64,000 bases of DNA from Streptomyces sp. Y2F8-2 (GCF_014905555.1 NZ_BNGS01000011.1:124001-188000); one strand, 5' to 3'. Numbered from the stretch's first letter, positions 1 to 9,941 are shown. Notes: generated by a model not told the origin, from the sequence alone. Program-made: numbers and translations.

Positions 1-938
1 CCGGGACGCAGCGGCCGGTCGATGTCGATGGCGAAACGGGACCGCTGGTCGATCCTGGCGCGCAGGCCCGGCGGCAGCCAGTCCTGCGCCGTCGGCGACG
101 CCTCGGCCGCCAGCAGGTCGGCGATCTCGGCCGGGCCGGGCCGGTTGCCCGGCTCCGGCTCCAGACACGGGCGGACCACCTTCTCCACCGCGGGCGGCAA
201 CCCGTCCAGCGACGGCCTGCCGATCACGATGTTCGCGGCGATCTCCATAGGTGAGCCGGTCCCGAAAGGGTGCCGGTTCAGGGCGGTGTAGGCCAGCACC
301 AGCCCCAGGGCGAAGATGTCGCCGGCCCATCCCACGCGCTCGTCCCGAAGCTGCTCGGGCGAGGCGAAGCTGGTGGTCCGGGGGCTGGTGCCGGTCCTGG
401 TCAGCGTCGTACCGTCGGTGGGGGAGAGGTGCCGGGCGATACCGAAGTCGATGACGTAGGCGCCGTCGGCACCCAGCAGGACATTGGCGAGTTTGAGGTC
501 GCGGTGGACGAGGCCGGCGCGGTGGATGCTGCGCAGGGCGTCGACCAGGCCGGCCGCCAGTACCCGCCAGGTGCGCTGCGGCAGCGGGTTCCCGCAGTGG
601 TCGAGGGCCTCGGCCAGGTTGACTCCCGGGATGTAGCGGGAGGCGAACCACGGTTCTGCCGCGCGCGTGTCGGAGTCGACGACCTCCGCGGTGTGCCGGG
701 GGTCGACCGCCTTGGCCGCCTCGACCTCCCTGGCGAAACGCTTACGGAACCGCTCCGGGTCCTCCTCCAGGCACGCGGGCCGGATCGTCTTCAACGCGAT
801 CGAACGGCCCCTGCTCGTCCGGGCGAAGTAGACGGTCCCCCAACCGCCCTCGCCCAGCCTCGCGAACAACTCGTGGCCGCCGATCCGTTCGGGATCGCCC
901 TCCCGCAGCGGTTCCACCCGACCCCCCAACCGGTCCAC
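1..938 (-). CDS. Serine/threonine protein kinase, C-terminus cut by window edge
   Basis: Reading leftward, about 312 codons of a Hanks-type kinase are visible. Seen in order: glycine-rich loop GEGGWGTVY, the ATP-binding lysine in IALKTI, the catalytic loop HRDLKLAN, the DFGIAR magnesium motif, and an SPEQL segment in place of the usual APE. The catalytic domain looks complete. Any transmembrane or sensor part would lie beyond the window. GTG at 938 is used as start; a second in-frame GTG at 917 is equally possible and neither has a strong ribosome site. The gene begins 50 bp after the stop of the FHA-domain gene on the same strand, so the two are probably one transcript. The inferred role is phosphorylation of the FHA partner. 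Functional class is firm; substrate is unknown. Confidence 0.9.
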   Translation of the reverse strand, partial: MDRLGGRVEPLREGDPERIGGHELFARLGEGGWGTVYFARTSRGRSIALKTIRPACLEEDPERFRKRFAREVEAAKAVDPRHTAEVVDSDTRAAEPWFASRYIPGVNLAEALDHCGNPLPQRTWRVLAAGLVDALRSIHRAGLVHRDLKLANVLLGADGAYVIDFGIARHLSPTDGTTLTRTGTSPRTTSFASPEQLRDERVGWAGDIFALGLVLAYTALNRHPFGTGSPMEIAANIVIGRPSLDGLPPAVEKVVRPCLEPEPGNRPGPAEIADLLAAEASPTAQDWLPPGLRARIDQRSRFAIDIDRPLRP

Positions 939-988
939 CCGTGGCCCGTCTTGACTCCGCCCGTACGCCCCCCGGCCGTCGCTTTCGC

Positions 989-2176
989 TCAGCCCGGACT
1001 CGTCAACTCCTCGCCGCCCGCCGGCCTCCTCGGCGGCTTGGCACGGACTCCCTCCGCGCGCTCCTCCGGCCACCGCTGGCCGCTGCGGCGCAGCACGACC
1101 CCCGGGACCAGTTCGATCTCGTCGTCCGGACCGAAGCCACGGGGCGCCCGCTCGCCGGGCGCTGCGGCGGCCCCGGTGCCGCGGCGCGGCAGGGCGCGCC
1201 ATGCGGTGGGTTCCCCGCCCGGGCGGACGGTGCGCATCCTGCTGCCCGCCGTGCTGGTGTCGAGGACCCACAGCGCGCCCCGGCCGCAGATCAGCAGGAG
1301 ATGCTCCCTGCTGATCCGGCGCCGCCGCTCCCCGGACAGATGGCACTCATCGATCCGGACGAAGTGACCGCGCCCGAGCACGAACTCCCGGTCCTGCCCT
1401 TCGGGGCCCTCGGTGATGTTCTCCCAGGCGTGGCACGTGCCGTCCACGAACATCTTCAGCTGGATCCGGCGGCGGCGTGGGCCGGTGTCCGTCAACAGCA
1501 TCCGGTGGGTGCGGCACACCACCTTGCCCCGCTGGATCGCGGGGCTGGGGCGGCAGTCCGGGTGCGGGCACCGCCAGGAACGCCCCAGCACGTTCGAGCG
1601 TGGCCGGCCCTGGAAGTCCAGCAGGTTCCGGGCCTTGAGCGTGTCGCGCTCGCCCTCGCGTGAGATCTCCCGGTCCGCGAAGACCCGCATGTCCCGCAGG
1701 ACCAGTCGGACCCGACCGCCCTCCTCGCGTTCGGGCCTGAGGAAGTGTTCGCGGTCGCCCTGGATCCAAGGGTGCTCGCTCCGGTGGCCGGTGAAGTTGT
1801 CGCTGCTGATCACCCTGGTGCCGAGCTCCCTGGCATGGTCAAGGAGATCGGGGTCCGCCTTGTCGATGGCGGCGATCAGACCGCGGTCCCGCCACTCGCG
1901 CAGCAGCGCGCCCTCTGCCGGATCGGGGAACTCCCCGTCGTGCCGCGGGTGCAGCAGGCTGTTGTCCGCGATGCCGTGGACGGTGACGTCCCGGTCGCCC
2001 GTGGATTCACGCAGGGCCCGCAGGACCAGCCGCAACCTGCGCAGCTCCCGGGCCGATCCGCCGCCCAGCGCCCGGTCCCGCACCACGTTGGACAGGTCGA
2101 CCAGGTAGTTGGCCTCTTGTGCCGTGCCCAGCAGATGGCGTTCCATGCGGCGCAGCGCCGCCATGTCGTTCGTCAC
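989..2176 (-). CDS. NYN/PIN-like nuclease, zinc site and FHA domain protein
   Basis: The 395-residue protein has three parts. Residues 22-140 resemble a NYN/Zc3h12a-type PIN nuclease: VDLSNVVRD with Asp27, acidic residues near 108-110, and VISSDNF with Asp126 would form the metal-binding triad. Residues 203-224 carry Cys203, Cys208, Cys221 and His224, a likely zinc knuckle. Residues 265-330 look like an FHA phosphothreonine-binding domain (GRG, Ser289, His292, then DTSTAG). The Ser/Thr kinase gene follows after 50 bp. GTG 2176 is chosen because GGGGGACGAGG lies just upstream; ATG 2164 is an alternative. The nuclease assignment rests on motif spacing read by eye, whereas FHA plus kinase adjacency is stronger. 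An RNA-degrading effector under phospho-control is inference. Confidence 0.72.
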   Translation of the reverse strand: MTNDMAALRRMERHLLGTAQEANYLVDLSNVVRDRALGGGSARELRRLRLVLRALRESTGDRDVTVHGIADNSLLHPRHDGEFPDPAEGALLREWRDRGLIAAIDKADPDLLDHARELGTRVISSDNFTGHRSEHPWIQGDREHFLRPEREEGGRVRLVLRDMRVFADREISREGERDTLKARNLLDFQGRPRSNVLGRSWRCPHPDCRPSPAIQRGKVVCRTHRMLLTDTGPRRRRIQLKMFVDGTCHAWENITEGPEGQDREFVLGRGHFVRIDECHLSGERRRRISREHLLLICGRGALWVLDTSTAGSRMRTVRPGGEPTAWRALPRRGTGAAAAPGERAPRGFGPDDEIELVPGVVLRRSGQRWPEERAEGVRAKPPRRPAGGEELTSPG

Positions 2177-2277
2177 GCACCTCGTCCCCCGACTTCCGGG
2201 CCGCACGCCCCGTGTCGAGAGGCTAGCGCTCCGCAGGCCCGTATGTGGCGATGTCCGGCTTTCCCGCCCGATGCCGT

Positions 2278-3516
2278 TCAGGCCAGCCGCGCCCCCTTCA
2301 GCGCCATGTGCAGCAACAGCCGGTCCTCCCCGTCGTCCAGGTCGAGGCCGGTGAGCTGCTCGACGCGGGACAGGCGGTAGTACAGCGTCTGCCGGTGGAT
2401 GCCGAGGGCCGTGGCCGTGCGTCCCGCCTGGCCCGCGCAGTCCAGGAACACCTCGGCGGTGCGGGCCAGTTCGCGGTGGGCGGGGGCCAGCAGGGCGCTG
2501 ACGGCCGGGTCGTGGGCCGCCTGCGGCGGCAGCGACGTCAGCAGGCGGTACGGGCCGATGGCGGACCACTGGGCGATCGGGCCGAGCCGGGGCTCCGCCA
2601 GGGCCGCTCGGGCCGCCGCCGATGCCTCCTGCCAGGCCGCGCCCAGCTCGGCGAGGCCGTGCCGGGCGCCGGCCACCCCGGCCGCGGAGCCCCGGGCGCC
2701 GGCCACCTCGGCGGCGGAGCCCGCGCCTTGGTGTCCCGCCTCCCGCAGCAGCCGGGTGGCCGCCGTCAGCGCCGGCGTCAGCACGTCCGCCGAGCGCAGC
2801 CGCACCAGCAGCGCGAGACTCTGACCCCTGGTGCCCCACGGCACCGTGCACAGCGCGGTCGCCGCCGGGATCGTCCGGGCCGACGGCGCGTCGTCCGGGT
2901 CGGCCGAGGGCCAGGGCGCGATGCAGACCACCGTGTGCAGGCCCTCGCCGCGCGCGCCCAGCGCCGTCCGCAACTCGGCCACCGCCATGTCCTGCGGCCA
3001 GCCGCGCTCCGCGGTCAGCACCGCGCGCAGCTCACGCGTCACCTCCGCGCCCGCCTGCGCCTCCTCCGCGAGCAGGTCGCCGATCCGCGCCGCGATCTCC
3101 ATCGCGGCCGACAGCTGCGCCTCGGACGGGCCCGGCTCGTCGGCCAGCAGCCACACATAGCCGAGGACGACACCCCGATGGCGTACCGGCAGACAGATCC
3201 TTCCCCGGTACACGCCGGCCTCCGGAGTGGGCGGAATCCGCACCGGCCCGGTGGCGCGCGCGATGCCGAAGCCCTCGAACCACTTCCGCACCGCCGCCGT
3301 GGAGCGGCGCGTGAGGATCGAGCGGGTGCGCACCGGGTCGAGGGACGCCTCGTCGAAGTCGCCCTCGCTGTCGTACGCGGCGAAGGCGATCAGCTCGAAG
3401 TCCCGGTTCTCCAGGGTCGCCGGGGCGCCGAGCAGTGCGGAGATCTCGTCGACGAGCTCCTGGTAATCACCGCGCCCAGCCTTGAAAACATCCGCCACAC
3501 GGGCATTCTCCCGCAT
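2278..3516 (-). CDS. PucR-family transcriptional regulator of proline catabolism
   Basis: The 412-residue protein ends with the PucR C-terminal helix-turn-helix (TATALGIHRQTLYYRLSRVEQLTG), the signature of this activator family. Its middle is a variable GGDEF-like/sensor region and its N-terminus resembles other actinobacterial PutR-type regulators. It is divergent from the proline dehydrogenase gene 160 bp away, which argues that it activates proline utilisation, probably by sensing proline. ATG 3516 is taken as start; a GTG at 3537 would add seven residues. Family assignment is secure; the proline role rests on position. Confidence 0.85.
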   Translation of the reverse strand: MRENARVADVFKAGRGDYQELVDEISALLGAPATLENRDFELIAFAAYDSEGDFDEASLDPVRTRSILTRRSTAAVRKWFEGFGIARATGPVRIPPTPEAGVYRGRICLPVRHRGVVLGYVWLLADEPGPSEAQLSAAMEIAARIGDLLAEEAQAGAEVTRELRAVLTAERGWPQDMAVAELRTALGARGEGLHTVVCIAPWPSADPDDAPSARTIPAATALCTVPWGTRGQSLALLVRLRSADVLTPALTAATRLLREAGHQGAGSAAEVAGARGSAAGVAGARHGLAELGAAWQEASAAARAALAEPRLGPIAQWSAIGPYRLLTSLPPQAAHDPAVSALLAPAHRELARTAEVFLDCAGQAGRTATALGIHRQTLYYRLSRVEQLTGLDLDDGEDRLLLHMALKGARLA

Positions 3517-3677
3517 TTTCCCATCTCGCTCATACACCTGTCTGAGATCCAGGGCACGGATGCGTGACAGCTGTCGATGGCCGACGATCGGAGGGATCCT
3601 TAGGTTTCACGGTGGTTCTCCGTGCCGTACCCGAATCGTCGGGTCGCGGCCTCTTGCCTGTTCTGTGGAGGTGCCCC

Positions 3678-4604
3678 GTGCTGGGTCCCGTGATTCTCGC
3701 CGCGTCGCGCAGCGACCGGATGCGACGCCTGATCTCGGCGGCCCCGGTGACCAAGCAGGTCGTCGACCGCTTCATCCCGGGCGAGACGGTCGACGACGTG
3801 GTGCCGATCATCCAGGACCTCACCGGCAAGGGGCTGGAGCTGACGATGGACGTCGTCGGCGAGGACATCACGACCCCGGAGCAGGCCGCGGCCGCGCGCG
3901 ACGCCTACCTGGAGCTGATCGACCGGCTGGAGCCCCTGGAGCTGGGCACCCGCGCCGAGATGTCGGTGAAGCTGTCGATGTTCGGCCAAGCACTGGAGGA
4001 CGGCCACGAGCTGGCCCTCAAGAACGTCCGTCCGGTCGTCGAGGCCGCCGCCGCCATCGGCACGACGGTCACGCTGGACGCGGAGGACCACACCACCCTC
4101 GACTCGATGTTCGCCATCCACGAGGAGCTGAGGAAGGACTTCCCGCAGACGGGCTGCGTCATCCAGGCCTACCTCTTCCGTACCGAGGCCGACGCCCGCC
4201 GCCTCGCCGAGAGCGGCAGCCGCGTGCGTATCGTGAAGGGGGCGTACAAGGAGCCCGCGTCGGTCGCTTACCAGAACAAGCACGAGACCGACAAGGCGTA
4301 CGTCCGCATCCTGAGGACCCTCATGGAGGGCGAGGGATACCCGATGATCGGCTCCCACGACCCGCGCCTGATCTCCATCGCCCAGGAACTCGCCCACCGC
4401 GCCGGGCGCAAGATGGACGAGTACGAGTTCCAGATGCTGTACGGCATCCGCAGCGAGGAGCACCTGCGCCTGGCCGCCGAGGGCCACCGCATGCGCGTCT
4501 ACACGGCGTACGGCACCGACTGGTACGGCTACTTCATGCGCCGCCTGGCGGAGAAGCCGGCGAACCTGCGCTTCTTCCTGAGGAGCATGGTCACTCATGG
4601 CTGA
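3678..4604 (+). CDS. Proline dehydrogenase (monofunctional)
   Basis: The enzyme oxidises L-proline to pyrroline-5-carboxylate with FAD, the first step of proline catabolism. The 308-residue length fits the monofunctional family. Recognisable pieces of the beta-alpha barrel are LDAEDHTT, AYLFRTEAD, RIVKGAYKEP, YEFQMLYGIR and the C-terminal RRLAEKPANLRFF. GTG 3678 is chosen because GGAGG sits six bases upstream and the length then matches the family; the frame is open further upstream. P5C dehydrogenase follows, completing the path to glutamate. The last 69 bases are odd: a near-copy follows the stop codon at 4669-4737, so the present C-terminus (FLRSMVTHG) appears to be a duplicated version of the one that follows (FVRSMVTKG). 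Confidence 0.92.
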   Translation: MLGPVILAASRSDRMRRLISAAPVTKQVVDRFIPGETVDDVVPIIQDLTGKGLELTMDVVGEDITTPEQAAAARDAYLELIDRLEPLELGTRAEMSVKLSMFGQALEDGHELALKNVRPVVEAAAAIGTTVTLDAEDHTTLDSMFAIHEELRKDFPQTGCVIQAYLFRTEADARRLAESGSRVRIVKGAYKEPASVAYQNKHETDKAYVRILRTLMEGEGYPMIGSHDPRLISIAQELAHRAGRKMDEYEFQMLYGIRSEEHLRLAAEGHRMRVYTAYGTDWYGYFMRRLAEKPANLRFFLRSMVTHG

Positions 4605-4737
4605 GGCAACAGGGCTGTGCCGCGGCTTCGGCCGGGGGTCCGGAGGGTGTCCCCCGGGAAGACACAGCATGCGCCGCCTGGCGGAGAAGCCGGCGAACCT
4701 GCGCTTCTTCGTCCGCTCGATGGTCACCAAGGGCTGA
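4536..4737 (+). repeat. Duplication of proline dehydrogenase 3' end around a palindromic insert
   Basis: Bases 4536-4577 recur exactly at 4669-4710. In both copies this is the start of a 69-base unit encoding MRRLAEKPANLRFF plus nine further codons or so, ending in TGA. The copies diverge after the shared 42 bases (FLRSMVTHG versus FVRSMVTKG). The 64 bases between them begin and end with a GCTGTG/CACAGC inverted pair and hold a GC-rich palindromic core typical of Streptomyces intergenic repeats. The picture fits a small element insertion that duplicated the gene's end. The mechanism is inference. Confidence 0.85.
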
Positions 4738-4787
4738 GCCCGCACCCCCGCTCGCAACACCGCTCACGTCAAGGAGTTACGGAACCC

Positions 4788-6419
<1,632 letters not shown>

Positions 6420-6435
6420 CGCCCGCGGCGGCCGG

Positions 6436-6469
6436 AACGGGCCGGGTCCCTGTGCGGACCCGGCCCGTT
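6436..6469. terminator. Hairpin terminator after pruA
   Basis: Arms 6436-6449 and 6456-6469 are perfectly complementary (14 bp, six-base loop). It follows the pruA stop by 16 bases and has no T-run, as is usual in Streptomyces. Confidence 0.75.
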
Positions 6470-6497
6470 CGCGTGCGTCCCGGGGCAGACTGGCCGC

Positions 6498-7352
6498 ATG
6501 ATCGATGAGCGGACGGTGACCGCCGACGACGGCGTACACCTGTGGGCGGCGCGGTCGGGCCGGGGCGATCCGCTGATCCTGTGCCACGGCGGGCCCGGCC
6601 TGTGGGACATGTTCGAGGACGTGGCGGAACTGCTCGGGGACCGGTCCACGGTGGTCCGCTGGGACCAGCGCGGCTGCGGGCGGTCGCAGCGGTGCGGCGG
6701 ACCCTGGACGAGCGCCCGCTTCGTGGCAGATCTCGACGCCGTACGACGGCGGTTCGGCCTCGACCGCACGGCCCTGCTCGGCCACTCCTGGGGCGCGCAG
6801 CTGGCGTTGAGCTATGCGCTGACGCACCCGGAGAGGGTGAGCGCGCTGATCTATGTCTCCGGTACGGGCATCGACTCGGACGACACCTGGCACCCCGCGT
6901 ACCGTGAGAACTTCCTCGCCAGACTCGGTGAGCAGCCTGAAAACCTGCTGCGCTGGCGGGAGTTGACCGATCGCGCCGAGCGCACCCGTGAGGAGGACCG
7001 GGAGCGGGCCGTCCTGCAGTGGTCGATCGAGTTCGAGGACCGCGAGCGGGCTCTGGAGCACGCCGGACGCATGGCCGATCCCTGGTTCGGCGTCAACGAC
7101 GAGTGCAACAGGGCCCTCAACGAGGAGCGGAAGCGCACCTGGGGTACTCCGGAGCTGCACGCCGCCTGCCGAACCCTCGACGTGCCCGTGCTGATCGTCG
7201 ACGGCGGCCGGGACGTCCGACCGCGTCCGGCGGTCGACTCCCTGGAACGGGTCCTGCCGATGGTGCGGCGGGTGGTCCTGCCCGACGCCGGTCACATGCC
7301 GTGGACAGAGGACCCGCAGGGATTCCGCCAGGCGGTCGCGGACGTGCTGTGA
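6498..7352 (+). CDS. Alpha/beta hydrolase, proline iminopeptidase-like
   Basis: The 284-residue protein has the S33 peptidase hallmarks: oxyanion motif HGGPG near residue 30, nucleophile elbow GHSWG (serine near residue 97), an aspartate in VDGGRD and a catalytic histidine in DAGHMPW. Such enzymes release N-terminal proline from peptides or hydrolyse related amides and esters. It lies just after the proline-catabolic genes, so feeding free proline into that pathway is a reasonable but unproven idea. A terminator separates it from pruA, so it has its own promoter. Substrate cannot be told from sequence; epoxide or ester hydrolysis is possible. Confidence 0.8.
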   Translation: MIDERTVTADDGVHLWAARSGRGDPLILCHGGPGLWDMFEDVAELLGDRSTVVRWDQRGCGRSQRCGGPWTSARFVADLDAVRRRFGLDRTALLGHSWGAQLALSYALTHPERVSALIYVSGTGIDSDDTWHPAYRENFLARLGEQPENLLRWRELTDRAERTREEDRERAVLQWSIEFEDRERALEHAGRMADPWFGVNDECNRALNEERKRTWGTPELHAACRTLDVPVLIVDGGRDVRPRPAVDSLERVLPMVRRVVLPDAGHMPWTEDPQGFRQAVADVL

Positions 7353-7413
7353 CCCGGGGCCCGGCGTCCCGCAGGGGAGCGGCAGGTGTGGCGTCGGGCG
7401 GGGAGAAGGCGAC

Positions 7414-7974
7414 GTGGCGAGTGATACTGATCACGTGACAGTCGGAGTCCGTACCGCCCATACCGCCGACCTCGACCCCGCCGAGCTCCGGGCCGTGCGC
7501 GCGCTGCTCGGCGCCGCGTTCGACGGGGGCTACGACGACGACGACTGGGAGCACGCGCTCGGCGGGATGCACGTGCTCGTCAGCGACGAGCAGGGGCTCG
7601 CCGCACACGGGTCCGTCATCCAGCGACGTGCCCGGTACCGCAAGCGCTGGTTGCGCGTCGGGTACGTCGAGGGCGTGGGTGTCCGCGCCGACGTGCGGCG
7701 CCAGGGGCTCGGCGGGCGTGTCATGGCCGAAGTCGAGCGGATCATCGACCGCGCCTACGACCTCGGGGCGCTCTCCGCCAGCGACGACGGCGCCCCCCTC
7801 TACGCCGCCCGTGGCTGGCGGCTCTGGCGCGGCCGTCTGTACGGCCTCGGCCCCCGCGGTGTCGTCCGTCTGCGTGACGACGAGGACTGCACCTATGTGC
7901 GCCCCGCCGCCGCGGGCGACCTCGACTTCAAACGCAAGCTGGTCTTCGACTGGCGCGACGGTGACGTCCTCTGA
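7414..7974 (+). CDS. Aminoglycoside 2'-N-acetyltransferase family (AAC(2')-I-like)
   Basis: This GNAT-fold protein of 186 residues matches, from memory, the mycobacterial AAC(2')-I pattern along its whole length: VRTAHTADLD, DWEHALGGMH, VIQRRARYRK, GYVEGVGVRADVRRQG (acetyl-CoA loop, residues 83-98), GALSASD, LYAARGW and the ending DWRDGDVL. The family acetylates the 2'-amino group of gentamicin- or tobramycin-type aminoglycosides; in mycobacteria a native cell-wall or other substrate is suspected. GTG 7414 has GGAGAAGG upstream; a second GTG at 7435 is possible. It follows the hydrolase by 61 bp and may share its transcript. Confidence 0.85.
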   Translation: MASDTDHVTVGVRTAHTADLDPAELRAVRALLGAAFDGGYDDDDWEHALGGMHVLVSDEQGLAAHGSVIQRRARYRKRWLRVGYVEGVGVRADVRRQGLGGRVMAEVERIIDRAYDLGALSASDDGAPLYAARGWRLWRGRLYGLGPRGVVRLRDDEDCTYVRPAAAGDLDFKRKLVFDWRDGDVL

Positions 7975-8044
7975 CCGTCGGCGACGGTTTTCGCAGGTCA
8001 CGCTCATACGGCCCACTGCACCGTCTCAGATAGTAGGAAGTCCG

Positions 8045-8084
8045 AGTAATTGTGGAGACAGACGCCCGGTCCTCACTTACTTTT
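8045..8084 (+). terminator. Imperfect hairpin with T-run after the acetyltransferase
   Basis: AGTAATTGTGGA (8045-8056) pairs with TCCTCACTTACT (8070-8081) with two mismatches, and TTTTG follows. The segment is unusually AT-rich for this genome. A terminator is the simplest reading; a structured leader for the small gene at 8262 is the alternative. Confidence 0.45.
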
Positions 8085-8178
8085 GTAGAAGCCGAACGTC
8101 TCGCTCGATCAAGCGAATGGCGGTCGTGAGCCGGGCCCCGTGCAGGCAACCCCTGCGGCACCGCTCTCCGCCTCGGCT

Positions 8179-8214
8179 GGGGGTACCTCCCACGCGTTCA
8201 GCAGTGGGGGGGTC
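8179..8214. repeat. Palindromic Streptomyces intergenic repeat
   Basis: ACCTCCCAC (8185-8193) faces GTGGGGGGT (8204-8212) with one mismatch, inside a CTGGGGGTACCTCCCACGC context that I recognise as a frequent intergenic palindrome in Streptomyces. It sits in the leader of the small gene at 8262. Confidence 0.5.
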
Positions 8215-8261
8215 TCGAAACCCCTTTCCGCACTCCCGGATGTCGAAGGAGTCGATTTCCC

Positions 8262-8393
8262 ATGGCCGAGACGACCGCCCGCCGCCGAGTCCGTCACGTT
8301 TCCCGTACGAGCGAGTCCGACCGCAAGAACGCCGCCGCGGCGCTCCAGCGCGCCCTCGACCGCAGGGACAACGGCGGCGCGACCGGCCACTGA
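8262..8393 (+). CDS. Small basic conserved protein, 43 residues
   Basis: A short frame, MAETTARRRVRH... to ...NGGATGH, is preceded by AAGGAG about ten bases upstream. The product is strongly basic, with an Arg-rich N-terminus and an amphipathic stretch AAAALQRALDRRD. I recall similar small proteins just upstream of leuB in other Streptomyces, but could not confirm this. No function can be assigned; nucleic-acid binding would suit its charge. It lies 206 bp before leuB. Confidence 0.65.
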   Translation: MAETTARRRVRHVSRTSESDRKNAAAALQRALDRRDNGGATGH

Positions 8394-8544
8394 GCCGCGC
8401 CTCCGCTCCCCGGGCCGTCACTCGTACGGCCCGCACCCTCACCCATGAGGCTGCACCCATGAGCCGGGAGCCGCACCCGCACGAGGTGCGGTGCGGCCGG
8501 GCGCCCCGCGCCATCTGCCGCGCCGCACCTCGATGTTGAGCGGT

Positions 8545-8559
8545 GTCCGCATCGCGGAC
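8545..8559. promoter_or_regulatory. Inverted repeat upstream of leuB, candidate operator
   Basis: GTCCGC-ATC-GCGGAC is a perfect 15-base inverted repeat 41 bases before the leuB start. It could bind an IclR-type regulator such as the NdgR encoded in this window, which in Streptomyces controls leucine genes. The link is inference. Confidence 0.4.
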
Positions 8560-8599
8560 GCCCCGTGTCATTGCGTGGGACGAGGAGTACGGTGCCGTC

Positions 8600-9643
8600 A
8601 TGTCTCGCAGCATCAATCTCGCAGTGATTCCCGGTGACGGCATCGGCCAGGAGGTCGTGGCCCAGGGACTGAAGGTCCTCTCCGCCGTCCTTCCGCAGGA
8701 TGTGAAGCTGGAGACCAAGGAGTACGACTTCGGCGCCAGGCGCTACCACGCCACCGGTGAGACCCTCACCGACGCCGACCTCGAGCAGCTCAAGCAGCAC
8801 GACGCGATCCTGCTCGGCGCGATCGGCGACCCCTCGGTGCCGTCGGGCGTGCTGGAGCGCGGCTTCCTGCTCAAGCTCCGCTTCGCCTTCGACCACCACG
8901 TCAACCTGCGGCCCTCCAAGCTGCTGCCGGGCGTCGCGACCCCGCTCGCGGGGCAGCCCGAGATCGACTTCGTCGTGGTCCGCGAGGGCACCGAGGGCCC
9001 GTACACGGGCAACGGCGGCACCATCCGCAAGGGCACCCCGCACGAGGTCGCCACCGAGGTGTCCGTGAACACCGCCTTCGGCGTCGAGCGCGTGGTCCGG
9101 GACGCCTTCGCCCGCGCCCAGGCGCGCCCGCGCAAGAAGCTGGCCCTGGTCCACAAGAACAACGTGCTCACGTTCGCGGGTCACCTGTGGACGAACATCT
9201 TCAACAAGGTGGCCGAGGAGTTCCCCGAGGTCACCACCGAGTACATGCACGTCGACGCGGCGACGATCTACCTCGTCACCCAGCCCGAGCGCTTCGACGT
9301 GATCGTCACCGACAACCTCTTCGGCGACATCATCACCGACCTCGCCGCCGCCATCTCCGGCGGCATCGGGGTCGCCGCCTCCGGCAACATCAACCCGTCC
9401 GGCGAGTTCCCGTCGATGTTCGAGCCCGTGCACGGCTCGGCGCCCGACATCGCGGGCCAGGGCAAGGCCGACCCCTCGGCCACCGTCCTGTCGGTCGCCC
9501 TCCTGCTGCGTCACCTCGGCTACGAGGCCGAGGCCGCCCGCATCGAGGAGGCCGTCTCCGCCGACCTCGCGGAGCGCGTGGGCAAGCCCGCCCGCACGAC
9601 CGACGAGATCGGCGACGCGCTCGCCGTACGAGTAGCCGGCTGA
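8600..9643 (+). CDS. leuB: 3-isopropylmalate dehydrogenase
   Basis: The enzyme oxidatively decarboxylates 3-isopropylmalate with NAD in leucine synthesis. The 347-residue protein begins with the nucleotide-binding VIPGDGIGQEVV and carries VREGTEGPYTG, HKNNVLTFAG, the metal-binding aspartates around DNLFGDIITDLAA, and FEPVHGSAPDIAG. Its length and lack of the longer bacterial insert fit the actinobacterial LeuB class. ATG 8600 is chosen by family length; GAGGAG lies 12 bases upstream, and the open frame to 8543 has no family match. leuC and leuD lie 33 kb away. Confidence 0.95.
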   Translation: MSRSINLAVIPGDGIGQEVVAQGLKVLSAVLPQDVKLETKEYDFGARRYHATGETLTDADLEQLKQHDAILLGAIGDPSVPSGVLERGFLLKLRFAFDHHVNLRPSKLLPGVATPLAGQPEIDFVVVREGTEGPYTGNGGTIRKGTPHEVATEVSVNTAFGVERVVRDAFARAQARPRKKLALVHKNNVLTFAGHLWTNIFNKVAEEFPEVTTEYMHVDAATIYLVTQPERFDVIVTDNLFGDIITDLAAAISGGIGVAASGNINPSGEFPSMFEPVHGSAPDIAGQGKADPSATVLSVALLLRHLGYEAEAARIEEAVSADLAERVGKPARTTDEIGDALAVRVAG

Positions 9644-9673
9644 CCCGCCGCCCTACTCACCCCCTGAGTCAAG

Positions 9674-9706
9674 GCCGCCGGGTCGCAACCGCACCCGGCG
9701 GCTTTC
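9674..9706 (+). terminator. Terminator after leuB
   Basis: GCCGCCGGGT (9674-9683) pairs exactly with ACCCGGCGGC (9693-9702) and TTT follows. It separates leuB from ilvE. Confidence 0.8.
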
Positions 9707-9941
9707 CCATGCCCTCGCCGGGTGTCACCATCGACCCACCCTGTGCTACCCCTAGGGCCGTATTCACACCGTTTCTCCCTCACAGCCCGAAAGGCGTGGG
9801 GGTGCCCCCATCCCTCACCCGCTTGCCATAATCGAACGCGGAGCCGCGGAATGAGGGAATGCTCGGACGTCCTAGCACCGGCCACTGCCGGTGCGGGAGC
9901 GAGCGCGGCCCGTCACGACAACCGGTGAAGGACAACCACAC

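Noticed and set aside
9707..9941. T-box or leader-peptide control of ilvE
   Set aside because: I found no T-box conserved core, no run of Leu, Ile or Val codons in a short frame and no terminator before the start.
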